Source: Pseudomonas sp. GOM6 (GTDB lineage Bacteria; Pseudomonadota; Gammaproteobacteria; Pseudomonadales; Pseudomonadaceae). Taken from it: a stretch of DNA of 64,000 bases. Below are positions 1 through 8,369 of this stretch, one piece after another. Below the pieces are notes generated by a model. That model was not told the DNA's origin. It saw only the letters and a program-made list of their open reading frames with translations, and did not search any database. A program made the position numbers and the translations under genes. The stretch spans positions 124,001 through 188,000 of the forward strand of contig NZ_JARPUS010000001.1 of assembly GCF_029537485.1 (NCBI RefSeq). Reading direction: 5' to 3'. How positions within the stretch are numbered: the first letter of the stretch is position 1; each line of letters opens with the position of its first letter.

Positions 1-1
1 G

Positions 2-313
2 GCGCGCCTGCCCAGCCACGACAGCGCCTTCGCCATGACCGTGCACAAGAGCCAGGGCTCGGAGTTCGCCGAAGTGCTGCTGGTTCTGCCGGAAAGCCCC
101 AGCCCACTGCTGACCCGCGCGCTGTTCTACACCGGTATCACCCGCGCCAAGCAGAAAGTGGAAATCTGGGGCCTGCCGGCGCGTCTGGCCGAGGCGGTGA
201 ATACCAGGGCCGAGCGCGCGGCGGGGTTGGCCGAACGGTTGGGGGCGGGGCCGTGCGAGCGGTCACAACCACCGGCAGCAGTGACAGCAACGGATCAGCT
301 CAGTCTGTTTTGA
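2..313 (+). CDS. recD: RecBCD exonuclease V, alpha subunit RecD (C-terminal part only)
   Basis: The reading frame is open from base 2, so only about the last 103 codons are present; the start lies outside the window. The fragment carries helicase superfamily 1 motif V (TVHKSQGSEF) followed by motif VI (YTGITRAK), the usual end of the RecD motor. RecD is the fast 5'-3' helicase subunit of RecBCD, acting on double-strand breaks in the cytoplasm. The tail after motif VI is Ala/Pro/Thr-rich and ends in LSLF. The gene is convergent with the TerC gene, and a shared bidirectional terminator separates them. A RecD2-type helicase would look similar over this short piece, but the short C-terminus favours RecD. 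Confidence 0.82.
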   Translation, partial: ARLPSHDSAFAMTVHKSQGSEFAEVLLVLPESPSPLLTRALFYTGITRAKQKVEIWGLPARLAEAVNTRAERAAGLAERLGAGPCERSQPPAAVTATDQLSLF

Positions 314-326
314 CGATGCCCTCTCT

Positions 327-360
327 CCCGGACTGAAGTCCGGGCTACAGTCCGGGCTAC
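327..360. repeat. Short palindrome plus 12-bp tandem repeat after recD
   Basis: CCCGGACT-GA-AGTCCGGG (327-344) is a perfect 8-bp inverted repeat. AGTCCGGGCTAC then occurs twice head to tail at 337-348 and 349-360. It lies between recD and the terminator, in no reading frame. It looks like a small intergenic REP-type element. Confidence 0.7.
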
Positions 361-377
361 TTCGGGGTAGGGAATGA

Positions 378-403
378 AAAACGGGGCCATTTGGCCCCGT
401 TTT
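378..403. terminator. Bidirectional intrinsic terminator, recD / terC
   Basis: A 12-nt stem AAAACGGGGCCA pairs with TGGCCCCGTTTT around a minimal loop. It has T-runs on both strands and sits between convergent genes. Confidence 0.85.
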
Positions 404-422
404 CTTTTGCGCGCGTTTCGGC

Positions 423-1184
423 TTATTCGCCCGGAATATCCTTGCGCAGCTTGACCGGGTCTTCCTTGCGGCCGCGGGCGATGCGCATGCGGATATTCAG
501 CGCTTCGACGCCCAGGGAGAAGGCCATGGCGAAGTAGACGTAGCCTTTTGGCACATGCACTTCGAAGGCTTCGGCGATCAGCACGGTGCCGACCACCACG
601 AGGAAGGCCAGGGCCAGCATCTTCAGCGACGGGTGCTTGTCGATGAAGTCGCTGATGGTGCCGGCGGCCAGCATCATCACCAGCACGGCGACGATGATTG
701 CGGCGACCATGACCGGCACCTGGTCGACCATGCCGACGGCGGTGATCACCGAGTCGAGGCTGAACACGATGTCGATGATGGCGATCTGGATGATGGTGCC
801 GATGAAGTTTCGCGCGGCGGTGTTGCCCGGCGTCTGCTCGGTTTCGTCCTCGCCTTCCAGGCTGTGGTACATCTCGGTGGTGCTCTTCCACAGCAGGAAC
901 AGGCCGCCGAAGAACAGGATCAGGTCACGCCCGGAGATACCCTGGCCGAACAGCTCGAACAAGTCATTGGTCAGGCGCATGATCCAGGTGATCGACAGCA
1001 GCAGAAGGATGCGGGTGATCATCGCCAGGGCCAGGCCGAACAGACGGGTGCGCGCCTGCAGGTGCGGCGGCATGCGCCCGACCAGGATGGCGATCATGAT
1101 GATGTTGTCGATGCCGAGGACGATTTCCAGGGCGGTCAGGGTCAGAAAGGCAACCCAGATTTCCGGGTTGGTCAGCCATTCCAT
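423..1184 (-). CDS. TerC family integral membrane protein
   Basis: The 253-residue protein has about seven predicted membrane segments and the two TerC signatures with acidic residues inside the membrane: LEIVLGIDNIIM near residue 20 and VFSLDSVITAVGM near residue 145. TerC-family proteins such as E. coli YgdQ/Alx are inner-membrane proteins; several have been tied to manganese export or tellurium resistance. The length matches the short YgdQ-type members without CBS domains. The start is ATG at 1184 with AAGGA about 7 nt upstream. It appears monocistronic, with a terminator downstream. The metal substrate cannot be read from the sequence. Confidence 0.85.
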   Translation of the reverse strand: MEWLTNPEIWVAFLTLTALEIVLGIDNIIMIAILVGRMPPHLQARTRLFGLALAMITRILLLLSITWIMRLTNDLFELFGQGISGRDLILFFGGLFLLWKSTTEMYHSLEGEDETEQTPGNTAARNFIGTIIQIAIIDIVFSLDSVITAVGMVDQVPVMVAAIIVAVLVMMLAAGTISDFIDKHPSLKMLALAFLVVVGTVLIAEAFEVHVPKGYVYFAMAFSLGVEALNIRMRIARGRKEDPVKLRKDIPGE

Positions 1185-1287
1185 AGGGATTCCTTGGTGT
1201 GAGGGGCACGCGCCGTGAGCGGCGCGCGATTCTAGCGTCTGATTTGTGAAAAAAACGTCGAAACCGACCAGCGTCAGGTCGCCGTGC

Positions 1288-2223
1288 TCAATGGCTCAGC
1301 AGGCTCATCACCAAAGGCAGGCTGGCTGCGGCCAGCAGGGTTTGCAGGGTGATGATCCCGGCCATCAGGTGGCTGTCGCCGCCGAGCTGGCGGGTCAGCA
1401 CGTAGGCGGTGGGCGCGGTGGGCAGGGCGAAGAACAGGATCAACACGCTGCTTTCCAGCGGTGGCAGCTGCAGCAGGCGGGCGACGGCGAAGGCCAGGGC
1501 GGGCATGGCCAGCAGGCGCAGGGCGCAGTTCCAGGTCAGCGCGGCCTTTTCCCCGCGCAGCTCCTGTGGGCGCAGCGCGGCGCCGACGCAGAGCAGGCCG
1601 AGCGGCAGGCTGGCCGCAGCCAGCAGACCGAGCAGGCGGTCGCTGCCGCCGGGCAGGCCGAGGCCGCTCAAGTTGACCAGGACGCCGGCCAGGCAGGCGA
1701 GGATCAGCGGGTTCTTCAGCACCGGCAGCAGCAGACCGCGGGCGCTGACGCCGCGGTCCGCCGACAGCGACCACACCGACAGCACGTTCACCGTCGGCAC
1801 CATCAGCGCCAGCAGCAGGGCGGCCAGTACCAGGCCGGGCTGGCCATGCAGGCTGCCGATGGCGGCCAGGCCCAGATAGGTATTGAAACGCAGGATGCCC
1901 TGACTGAATGCGCCGAAACGCGCCGCCGGCCAGCCGCGCAGGCGGCGCAGTAGCAACAGGCCGAGCCAGCTGGCACCGAGGGCGCAGAACACCGCCAGGG
2001 CCAGTTGCGGCAGTGCCGGGTTTTCCAGCGGCGCGGTGGCCAGGCTGTTGAACAGCAGGGCGGGAAACAGGATGAAGTAGTTGAGGCGCTCGGCCTCGGG
2101 CCAGAAGGCTTCGCCGGGAAACTGCCAGCGGCGCAGGGCGTAACCGGCAATGATCAGGGCGAACAGGGGCCAGAGGGCTTGCAGGAGAGTGGTCACGGCG
2201 TTTTCCAGGCGCAAAACAGGCAT
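1288..2223 (-). CDS. AEC family transporter (auxin efflux carrier-like)
   Basis: The protein has about 311 residues, with roughly ten hydrophobic segments in the AEC two-half layout. It opens with a WPLFALIIAGYALRRW helix and has a central polar loop. AEC carriers export or import organic acids or amino acids at the inner membrane; the substrate is not predictable here. The frame extends to a TTG at 2232. I prefer ATG at 2223, but no good ribosome binding site precedes either, and a GTG about nine codons further in is also possible. It is divergent from the GFA-like gene, so the two probably share the short promoter region 2224-2278. Confidence 0.75.
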   Translation of the reverse strand: MPVLRLENAVTTLLQALWPLFALIIAGYALRRWQFPGEAFWPEAERLNYFILFPALLFNSLATAPLENPALPQLALAVFCALGASWLGLLLLRRLRGWPAARFGAFSQGILRFNTYLGLAAIGSLHGQPGLVLAALLLALMVPTVNVLSVWSLSADRGVSARGLLLPVLKNPLILACLAGVLVNLSGLGLPGGSDRLLGLLAAASLPLGLLCVGAALRPQELRGEKAALTWNCALRLLAMPALAFAVARLLQLPPLESSVLILFFALPTAPTAYVLTRQLGGDSHLMAGIITLQTLLAAASLPLVMSLLSH

Positions 2224-2278
2224 CTTGGGCAAAACGCCGATGCCGCGCTAGGGTGAAAAGCTGATCAGGAGGACGACT

Positions 2279-2680
2279 ATGGTCGAATCCATTGCCGGCG
2301 GCTGCCACTGTGGCCGTTTGCGTTACCGCATCGATGCTCCCGTGCAGGACATTGCCCACTGTCACTGCTCGATCTGTCGGCGCACCACCGGCGGCATCGT
2401 GACCACCTAGATGACGGTGCCGCTCGCCAGCTTTCAGTGGCTGCGTGGCACGGCGGCCGCATATGCCTCATCGGCCAGCTGTACCCGCTACTTCTGCAGC
2501 GATTGCGGCTGTCATCTGGCGCTGTTCACCCGTCTCAGTTCGGACAGCCTGGATGTTACCGTGGCGAGCCTCGATCACCCCGAGCAGGCACCTGCCGACC
2601 GGCATATCTGGGTCAGCAGCCGCTTGCCCTGGTTGCAGCTCGATCCGCAGTTGCCGGCAGAGGACGAGGAAGCGTTATGA
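2279..2680 (+). pseudogene. GFA/CENP-V family protein interrupted by an in-frame amber codon
   Basis: ATG at 2279 follows AGGAGGAC and opens a 133-codon frame that is intact except for TAG at 2408-2410 (codon 44). The family's zinc-binding cysteine motifs lie on both sides: GGCHCG and CHCSIC before the stop, YFCSDCGCH after it. Both parts are in the same frame with no indel. The full length (about 133 codons) is normal for glutathione-dependent formaldehyde-activating (GFA) domain proteins. As I recall the family, a Trp often sits at the amber position, so a single TGG to TAG change is the simplest explanation. The gene ends 1 nt before the convergent DUF4105 gene. Alternatives are a sequencing error or suppression/readthrough. 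The 89-codon remainder after the stop also begins with ATG (2411) but lacks half the metal ligands. Confidence 0.8.
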
Positions 2681-2681
2681 C

Positions 2682-4631
2682 TCAGGGCAGGCGCAATCCG
2701 CCGCTGGCATCGTGTAGCTGGCGCAGGTGCGCGCCCAGGCTTTTCAGGTTGGCCTCGCTGGCTTCGACCTCGGCCAGCAGTGCAGGCTCCAGCAAGGTGC
2801 GCACCTCCTGATCGAGGCTGTCGCTGAGTTGGCGCAGGCGTGCCTGGCGGGCCGTGCTTTCGGCTTCCAGGCGCTGCCATTCGCCGGGTTGCGGCAGACC
2901 GTAACCGGCGTCGAGCAGTTCGGCCGGGCGGCTGAGGAAGCCGCTGTTGGCGAGGATTTCGCGCAGGGTGGCATCGGCCTCGCTGAAGCGTTGATCCTGG
3001 GCGTCATTGCGGGCACTCAGGTAGCGCTGCTTGAGTTGTTCCTGGGCCTGCAACAGCTGGCGGCGCAGGGCAGCCTGTTCGAGCAGCAGCAGGGCGGCGC
3101 TGGCGCGCAGATCGGCTGGCTCGATCCAGGCCTGGCGCTGTTTGGCCGGTAGATCCAGCCAGTCCTCCACCCGCTCCTGGGTGATTGGCAGGCGTTCGCG
3201 CAGGATGGCGAACATGGCCTGGTAGCGCTCGCGGAAGGAGTCGAAGTGATAGCCCAGACGCAGTGCCTCACGGCGATCATCGAGCACGCTCATGTCGGCC
3301 AGACCGCGCCCGGCGAGCAGGGCGAGCAGGCCGTTGGGCATGATGCTGTCCAGCGCCTGCAGCTGACGCTGGCCGCTGCCGCTACGCAGCAGCTTGAGCG
3401 TTTCCACCGCGCAGTTGTTGGACAGGAACCAGTAGTCGCCGTCATAGCTCCAGTGCTGCTCGGCAGCGCGCGCGACCAGTTGCTCGAGTTCATCGCGGCT
3501 CAGCTTCAGTGGAACTGAGGCCAGGCTGCGCAGCTCGATCTTGGTGTACTCCTCAATCACCTGTTCCAGCGGCAGGATGAACAGCCGGGAAGGGTAGACG
3601 CCGGTCAGGCCGTCCCAGCTGGACAGCTGCACGTCGCCGACAAAGGCGCGGTAGGACAGCACCAGGTGATGGCTCAGGTCCAGACGACAGGCCGGGCCGC
3701 GCGGTTTGCCTGGGGCGCAGATGACCAGGCGCAGCATGCTGTGGCCCCAGCGGCTGGCCCATTGGTCGTTGGCTTCGGCGAGCAGGTAGTCGACTTCATA
3801 GACCTGCTCGGGGTCGAGCTGGCCCAGCGGCTGGCGGGCGAAGTCGCGTCCGGCGTTGAGGTAGGGGTAGCTGTCGGGGCAGGTGTTCTGCTCGGCAGGT
3901 TGCCAGGCGAAGTGCTGGCGCAGGTAGCGCTGCAGGCTGGGGCGGCGGCAGGCATAGCTGGGGTCGAGCAGGAAGTACTCCATGTTCACCGCGAGGAATT
4001 CACGCGGGTTGCTCAGCTCATAGTTGTCCGGACTGCGCGCCACCTGGCCGTTATCCGATTCACGGGCGCCGCGCTTGCCCACGGCCTGCTGCCAGCCGGC
4101 CAGGTCAAGCAGACGCGGGTCGTCGCTGAGGCTGAAGCGGCGTTCTGCCTGCCCCCTGCACTCGTCGCGCAGGCCGACCGGGCCGCTGCGTGCCAGGTCG
4201 AGCTTGCAGCGTTGTTGCAGGCGCCGCTCGGCCTGCGGCCAGAGGCGTGCACGGTCGTACAGGTGGGTCAGTTCATGCAGCACGGTGGCCAGCATCTCGC
4301 GTTGCAGGTTGCCGTGGCTGCGGCCGTTGTCGGCTCGCGCCTGGGCCGGGTCGAGCAAGCGTGGAAGCAAGCGGGCGTTGAGGCTGAGCGCGTCGAGGCG
4401 GGTGATGCGGCCGTAGGCTTCGGCAGGCAGATCGTCAGACCAGCTTACCGTCACTTCACGATCCAGGCGCTGGATGAAGCTCGGCGGCAGATGGGCCATG
4501 GCCTGGTCGAGCAGGGCCCGGCTGGCCTGCTGCTCGCTCGGGCTCAGGGTGCTGCTATCCAGCGTCAGGCGCAGCTCGGCCGTGGCTGTCCCGCCCAGCA
4601 GGAGCAGTGCCGCCAGCCACGCGGCGCGCAT
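2682..4631 (-). CDS. Exported DUF4105 (Lnb N-terminal-like) protein with an HExxH motif
   Basis: The 649-residue protein starts with a signal peptide ending near TATA-E. Two candidate catalytic regions are visible. Near residue 119 there is HELTH, the HExxH zinc-peptidase motif, followed about 90 residues later by NPREFLAVN, which could supply a third ligand. Near residue 297 there is WGHS, and near 407 SNNCAVE; this is the His/Cys pair of DUF4105, the periplasmic domain also found in Lnb lipoprotein N-acyltransferases. The C-terminal 200 residues are predicted coiled and Gln/Leu-rich. A GTG at 4637 overlaps the stop of the upstream DUF2388 gene (GTGA), so translation is probably coupled; ATG at 4631 is chosen here. 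An envelope location is likely and the substrate is unknown. Confidence 0.75.
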   Translation of the reverse strand: MRAAWLAALLLLGGTATAELRLTLDSSTLSPSEQQASRALLDQAMAHLPPSFIQRLDREVTVSWSDDLPAEAYGRITRLDALSLNARLLPRLLDPAQARADNGRSHGNLQREMLATVLHELTHLYDRARLWPQAERRLQQRCKLDLARSGPVGLRDECRGQAERRFSLSDDPRLLDLAGWQQAVGKRGARESDNGQVARSPDNYELSNPREFLAVNMEYFLLDPSYACRRPSLQRYLRQHFAWQPAEQNTCPDSYPYLNAGRDFARQPLGQLDPEQVYEVDYLLAEANDQWASRWGHSMLRLVICAPGKPRGPACRLDLSHHLVLSYRAFVGDVQLSSWDGLTGVYPSRLFILPLEQVIEEYTKIELRSLASVPLKLSRDELEQLVARAAEQHWSYDGDYWFLSNNCAVETLKLLRSGSGQRQLQALDSIMPNGLLALLAGRGLADMSVLDDRREALRLGYHFDSFRERYQAMFAILRERLPITQERVEDWLDLPAKQRQAWIEPADLRASAALLLLEQAALRRQLLQAQEQLKQRYLSARNDAQDQRFSEADATLREILANSGFLSRPAELLDAGYGLPQPGEWQRLEAESTARQARLRQLSDSLDQEVRTLLEPALLAEVEASEANLKSLGAHLRQLHDASGGLRLP

Positions 4632-4633
4632 GA

Positions 4634-4954
4634 TCACAGCGCGAGAATGGCTTCGGCCAGTTGCAAGTCGGATGCCTGGCGCGCTTCCGGCAGACGCTCG
4701 CGCAAGGTGCCGAAGGCAGCCTCCAGCTGAGCGCCGCGCAGGTCGCCCTCGCTGGCCACGAAGCTGGCCGCCTCGTCACGAGCGGCGCGCACGACTTTCA
4801 TATCGCGTACTGAAGTCGTGGTGTCGGAGGTGAAGTCGAGGCTGCGATCCAGAGCGCGGACGAGGATATTGCTGGTGGCGACCAGGGTTTGGGCTTGGAT
4901 GGTGGCGGCGAAGCAGAGAGACGAGAGGACAACAGCGGACAGCAGGCGGCGCAT
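4634..4954 (-). CDS. DUF2388 family small exported protein
   Basis: The 106-residue protein has a clear signal peptide (MRRLLSAVVLSSLCFAATIQA) and a mature part beginning LVATSNILVRALDRS. The pattern, with a conserved SxxxTTSxRD stretch and an alanine-rich helical end, fits the Pseudomonas DUF2388 family of small periplasmic proteins of unknown function. The start is ATG at 4954 with GGAG about 7 nt upstream; the longer frame to 5050 has no ribosome binding site and no signal peptide. It overlaps the start of the DUF4105 gene, so the two form an operon. Confidence 0.75.
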   Translation of the reverse strand: MRRLLSAVVLSSLCFAATIQAQTLVATSNILVRALDRSLDFTSDTTTSVRDMKVVRAARDEAASFVASEGDLRGAQLEAAFGTLRERLPEARQASDLQLAEAILAL

Positions 4955-5035
4955 GGGGGCTCCGGGAGCAGAATCAAAGTGTGTATTGGACGAAAATAGA
5001 CGAGCCCAGTTCAAGGGGCTATCGCATGGAGCACA

Positions 5036-5062
5036 AAAAACCCGGCACAAGGCCGGGTTTTT
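5036..5062. terminator. Bidirectional-looking terminator downstream of pntB
   Basis: AAAAACCCGGC and GCCGGGTTTTT form an 11-bp stem around a 5-nt loop. On the minus strand it ends the pnt operon and lies just before the DUF2388 gene's promoter region. Confidence 0.85.
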
Positions 5063-5084
5063 CTATTGGCTTGGAGAAAGCGCC

Positions 5085-6533
5085 TTACTCGACCGCCTTC
5101 ACCATGTCCTCGATGACCTTCTTCGCGTCGCCGAACACCATCATGGTCTTGTCCATGTAGAACAGTTCGTTGTCCAGGCCGGCGTAGCCGCTGGCCATGG
5201 AGCGCTTGTTGACGATGATGGTCTTGGCCTTGTAGGCCTCGAGGATCGGCATGCCGGCGATCGGCGACTTCGGATCGTTCTTCGCCGCCGGGTTGACCAC
5301 GTCGTTGGCGCCGAGCACCAGGACCACGTCGGTCTGACCGAACTCGGAGTTGATGTCTTCCATCTCGAACACCTGCTCGTAAGGCACTTCGGCCTCGGCC
5401 AGCAGGACGTTCATGTGGCCCGGCATACGGCCGGCCACCGGGTGGATCGCGTACTTCACGGTTACGCCGCGATGGGTCAGCTTCTCGGCCAGTTCCATCA
5501 GCGCGTGCTGGGCACGGGCCACGGCCAGGCCGTAGCCCGGGACGATGACCACGGTGTCGGCGTTGGTCAGCAGGAAGGCGGCGTCGTCGGAGGAGCCCGA
5601 CTTCACGTTGCGCTCCTGCTGGGCGCCGGCCGGGCCGCCGGCATCAGCGTCGGCACCGAAGCCGCCGAGGATGACGTTGAAGAACGAGCGGTTCATCGCC
5701 TTGCACATGATGTACGAGAGGATGGCACCCGAGGAACCGACCAGCGAACCGGCGACGATCAGCATCGAGTTGTTCAGCGAGAAGCCGATACCGGCCGCTG
5801 CCCAGCCCGAGTAGCTGTTGAGCATCGACACCACCACCGGCATGTCGGCGCCGCCGATCGGGATGATGATCAGCACGCCGATGACGAAGGCCAGCGCCAC
5901 CAGGATGGCGAAGGCGGTGATGTTGCCGGTGAAGGTGAAGTACAGGCCCAGGGCCAGGATCGCCAGGCCGATGACCAGGTTGACCATGTGCTGGCCTTTG
6001 AACACTACCGGGGCGCCCTGGAACAGGCGGAACTTGTACTTGCCCGACAGCTTGCCGAAGGCGATCACCGAACCGGAGAAGGTGATGGCACCGATGGCCG
6101 CGCCGAGGAACAGCTCCAGGCGGTTGCCGGCCGGGATGGCATCACCCAGGTTGGCGACGATGCCCAGCGACTGCGGCTCGACGACTGCGGCGATGGCGAT
6201 GAAGACTGCGGCCAGGCCGATCATGCTGTGCATGAAGGCGACCAGTTCCGGCATCTTGGTCATTTCCACGCGCTTGGCCATGATCGAGCCGGCGGTGCCG
6301 CCGACCAGCAGGCCAACCAGTACGTAGGCGAGGCCAGTGGCGGCGCCGCCTTCGGCCATTTCCGCGCCCAGTTTGAACACCAGGAAGATGGTGGTGACCA
6401 CGGCGATGGCCATGCCGACCATGCCGAAGGCATTGCCCTGGCGCGAGGTGGTCGGGTGGGAGAGGCCCTTGAGTGCCTGGATGAAGCACACCGAGGCGAC
6501 GAGGTACAGCAGGGTGATCAGGTTCATGCTCAT
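5085..6533 (-). CDS. pntB: NAD(P) transhydrogenase beta subunit
   Basis: The 482-residue protein has the PntB layout: about eight or nine membrane helices forming the proton channel, then a soluble NADP-binding domain III. The C-terminal domain shows VPGYGLAVARAQ, HPVAGRMPGHMNV and VLVLGANDVVNPAA, the classic NADP-site motifs. PntB, together with PntAA and PntAB, couples proton re-entry to hydride transfer from NADH to NADP. The start is ATG at 6533, one base after the pntAB stop; the longer frame upstream runs inside pntAB and is not used. It is the last gene of a three-gene operon that ends at the terminator at 5036-5062. Confidence 0.95.
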   Translation of the reverse strand: MSMNLITLLYLVASVCFIQALKGLSHPTTSRQGNAFGMVGMAIAVVTTIFLVFKLGAEMAEGGAATGLAYVLVGLLVGGTAGSIMAKRVEMTKMPELVAFMHSMIGLAAVFIAIAAVVEPQSLGIVANLGDAIPAGNRLELFLGAAIGAITFSGSVIAFGKLSGKYKFRLFQGAPVVFKGQHMVNLVIGLAILALGLYFTFTGNITAFAILVALAFVIGVLIIIPIGGADMPVVVSMLNSYSGWAAAGIGFSLNNSMLIVAGSLVGSSGAILSYIMCKAMNRSFFNVILGGFGADADAGGPAGAQQERNVKSGSSDDAAFLLTNADTVVIVPGYGLAVARAQHALMELAEKLTHRGVTVKYAIHPVAGRMPGHMNVLLAEAEVPYEQVFEMEDINSEFGQTDVVLVLGANDVVNPAAKNDPKSPIAGMPILEAYKAKTIIVNKRSMASGYAGLDNELFYMDKTMMVFGDAKKVIEDMVKAVE

Positions 6534-6534
6534 C

Positions 6535-6849
6535 TTATTTGCCCTCCGCCTTGGCTTTGGGCGCCTTCTTCTTGAACATTTCCAGCATGCGGCGGGTGAC
6601 CAGGAAGCCACCGAACACGTTGACCGCGGCCAGGGCCACGGCGAGGGTGCCCATGGCCTTGCCCAGCGGGGTCACGGTCAGGGCGGCGGCCAGCATGGCG
6701 CCGACGATGACGATCGCGGAGATCGCGTTGGTCACCGCCATCAGCGGGGTGTGCAGGGCCGGGGTAACGTTCCACACCACGTGGTAGCCCACGTAGATGG
6801 CCAGCACGAAGATGATCAGGTTGTAGATGCTGGGGGAGATCAGTTCCAT
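6535..6849 (-). CDS. pntAB: NAD(P) transhydrogenase alpha subunit, membrane part (PntAB)
   Basis: The 104-residue protein is the separate transmembrane part of the alpha subunit, with three or four hydrophobic helices ([16 protein letters not shown], then two or three more). In Pseudomonas the alpha subunit is split into a soluble PntAA and this PntAB; in E. coli the two are fused. It starts 11 bases after the pntAA stop and ends 1 base before the pntB start. The start is ATG at 6849, preceded by an AAGGAG sequence close to the pntAA stop. The C-terminal tail is Lys/Ala-rich. Confidence 0.93.
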   Translation of the reverse strand: MELISPSIYNLIIFVLAIYVGYHVVWNVTPALHTPLMAVTNAISAIVIVGAMLAAALTVTPLGKAMGTLAVALAAVNVFGGFLVTRRMLEMFKKKAPKAKAEGK

Positions 6850-6860
6850 CTCGCGACTCC

Positions 6861-7982
6861 TTAACCGTTCTTGCGCACGACTTCACCGCCCTTGCACATC
6901 AGGCAGGCGGCGACGATGTCGTCTTCGAGGTTGAGCTGGAACTGGGCTTCCTTGTCGATCACGAGCTTGAGGAAATCCAGCAGGTTGCGGGCGTACAGGG
7001 CGGAGGCATCCGCCGGTACCAGCGCGGCCAGGTTGGTGTGGCCGACGAGGGTCACGCCGTGCTTGACCACGACCTGGTCGGCCTCGGTCAGCGGGCAGTT
7101 GCCACCTTGGGCCGCGGCCAGGTCGATGACCACGGAGCCCGGCTTCATCTCGGCAACGGTGGCCTCATGCAGCAGGGTCGGCGCCTTGCGGCCCGGGATC
7201 AGCGCGGTGGTGATGACGATATCGGCCTGCTTGGCGCGCTCGTGCACGGCCTTGGCCTGGCGCTCCATCCAGGATTGCGGCATCGGGCGGGCGTAACCGC
7301 CGACACCCTGGGCGCACTCGCGCTCTTCATCGGTCTCGAACGGCACGTCGACGAACTTGGCGCCGAGCGACTCGATCTGCTCCTTCACGGCAGGGCGCAC
7401 GTCCGAGGCCTCGATCACCGCACCCAGGCGCTTGGCCGTGGCGATGGCCTGCAGGCCAGCGACACCGGCGCCGAGGATCAGCACGCGGGCGGCCTTCACG
7501 GTACCGGCGGCGGTCATCAGCATCGGCATGAAGCGCGGATAGTGGTTGGCGGCGAGCATCACGGCCTTGTAGCCGGCGATGTTGGCCTGCGAACTCAGCA
7601 CGTCCAGGCTCTGCGCGCGGGAGGTACGCGGCGCGGCCTCCAGGGCGAAGGCGGTGATGCCGCGGGCATTCATGCGCGCGATGGTGTCGTTGCAGAACGG
7701 GTTGAGCATGCCGACCAGCACAGCGCCGGACTTCATGTGGGCCAGTTCGGCTTCGGTCGGGGCGACCACTTTCAGCACCAGGTCGGCACCGAAGGCGGCG
7801 GACTCGTTGCCGATGGCCGCGCCGGCGGCTTCAAAGGCGCTATCAGGGATGCTGGCGCTGACGCCGGCACCCGCCTGGACGGTCACCTGGTGGCCTTGGC
7901 CAACCAGTTTCTTGACGGTCTCGGGCGTCGCGGCAACCCGCGTCTCCCCGGCGTGGGTCTCGAGAGGAACACCGATGTGCAC
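6861..7982 (-). CDS. pntAA: NAD(P) transhydrogenase alpha subunit, soluble part (PntAA)
   Basis: The 373-residue, NAD-binding domain I resembles alanine dehydrogenase. It begins [17 protein letters not shown] and carries the Rossmann motif [16 protein letters not shown] with the [10 protein letters not shown] acidic end that selects NAD. RPA-type motifs (GRKAPTLL) and [12 protein letters not shown] are present. I chose GTG at 7982: it gives the conserved N-terminus and has AGGAG 8 nt upstream, while the ATG five bases upstream is out of frame and the ORF extension to 8069 is not conserved. It is the first gene of pntAA-pntAB-pntB, with its promoter in the 7983-8369 gap. Confidence 0.94.
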   Translation of the reverse strand: MHIGVPLETHAGETRVAATPETVKKLVGQGHQVTVQAGAGVSASIPDSAFEAAGAAIGNESAAFGADLVLKVVAPTEAELAHMKSGAVLVGMLNPFCNDTIARMNARGITAFALEAAPRTSRAQSLDVLSSQANIAGYKAVMLAANHYPRFMPMLMTAAGTVKAARVLILGAGVAGLQAIATAKRLGAVIEASDVRPAVKEQIESLGAKFVDVPFETDEERECAQGVGGYARPMPQSWMERQAKAVHERAKQADIVITTALIPGRKAPTLLHEATVAEMKPGSVVIDLAAAQGGNCPLTEADQVVVKHGVTLVGHTNLAALVPADASALYARNLLDFLKLVIDKEAQFQLNLEDDIVAACLMCKGGEVVRKNG

Positions 7983-8369
7983 TTCATAATCTCCTGCGTG
8001 ATCTTTTAGGTGAACCCGCCTACTACGCTGGTACGCGGGCAAAAAGGGGATCAGCACAAACCGCCCCACAACAGGGCGGGCGCGGCATTGTGCAGGCGAT
8101 TGGCAGGGGCATCAAGAATTTATGAAGCGGCACCGTGGAATAACTACAAGTCACGCGGTGACCAAATAATTGTCACGCGCCCTGCAAAGTGCCGTCAGCG
8201 CTGGGATGGCGCTAAATTGCGGATGAACAAAGGGATTGCGGGTTATCAGGGAGCTGAATGACCGTTTGTCAGTCACAGCCAATACGCAGGCGGATGTCGC
8301 AAAGTCGACAGACGGAGTCGTTCTTGTAGTGATGCCGGCAGAGGCACTACCTGCTGCCGGCAGGGCATT
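7983..8369. other. 387-base intergenic region upstream of pntAA
   Basis: It lies between the pntAA start and the stop of the DUF962 gene. The stretch 8110-8185 is AT-richer and carries GTCACGCG twice as a direct repeat (8150-8157 and 8172-8179, 22 bp apart), a possible regulator site for pntAA. Two tiny overlapping frames on the plus strand (8223-8261 and 8258-8329, ATGA overlap) are the only other coding-like structure; I do not count them as genes. Confidence 0.5.
8333..8362. repeat. Hairpin downstream of the DUF962 gene
   Basis: TGCCGGCAG (8333-8341) pairs with CTGCCGGCA (8354-8362) around a 12-nt loop. It lies just past the stop codon of the minus-strand DUF962 gene. There is no T-run, so it may be a weak or Rho-assisted 3' end rather than a classical terminator. 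Confidence 0.5.

Noticed and set aside
295..1218. Long frames on both strands across the TerC gene
   Set aside because: They mirror the TerC coding sequence in other frames and have no family features; high GC content explains them.
8223..8329. Two tiny overlapping frames (12 and 23 codons, ATGA overlap)
   Set aside because: The second has a fair ribosome site, but length and lack of context make them indistinguishable from chance.
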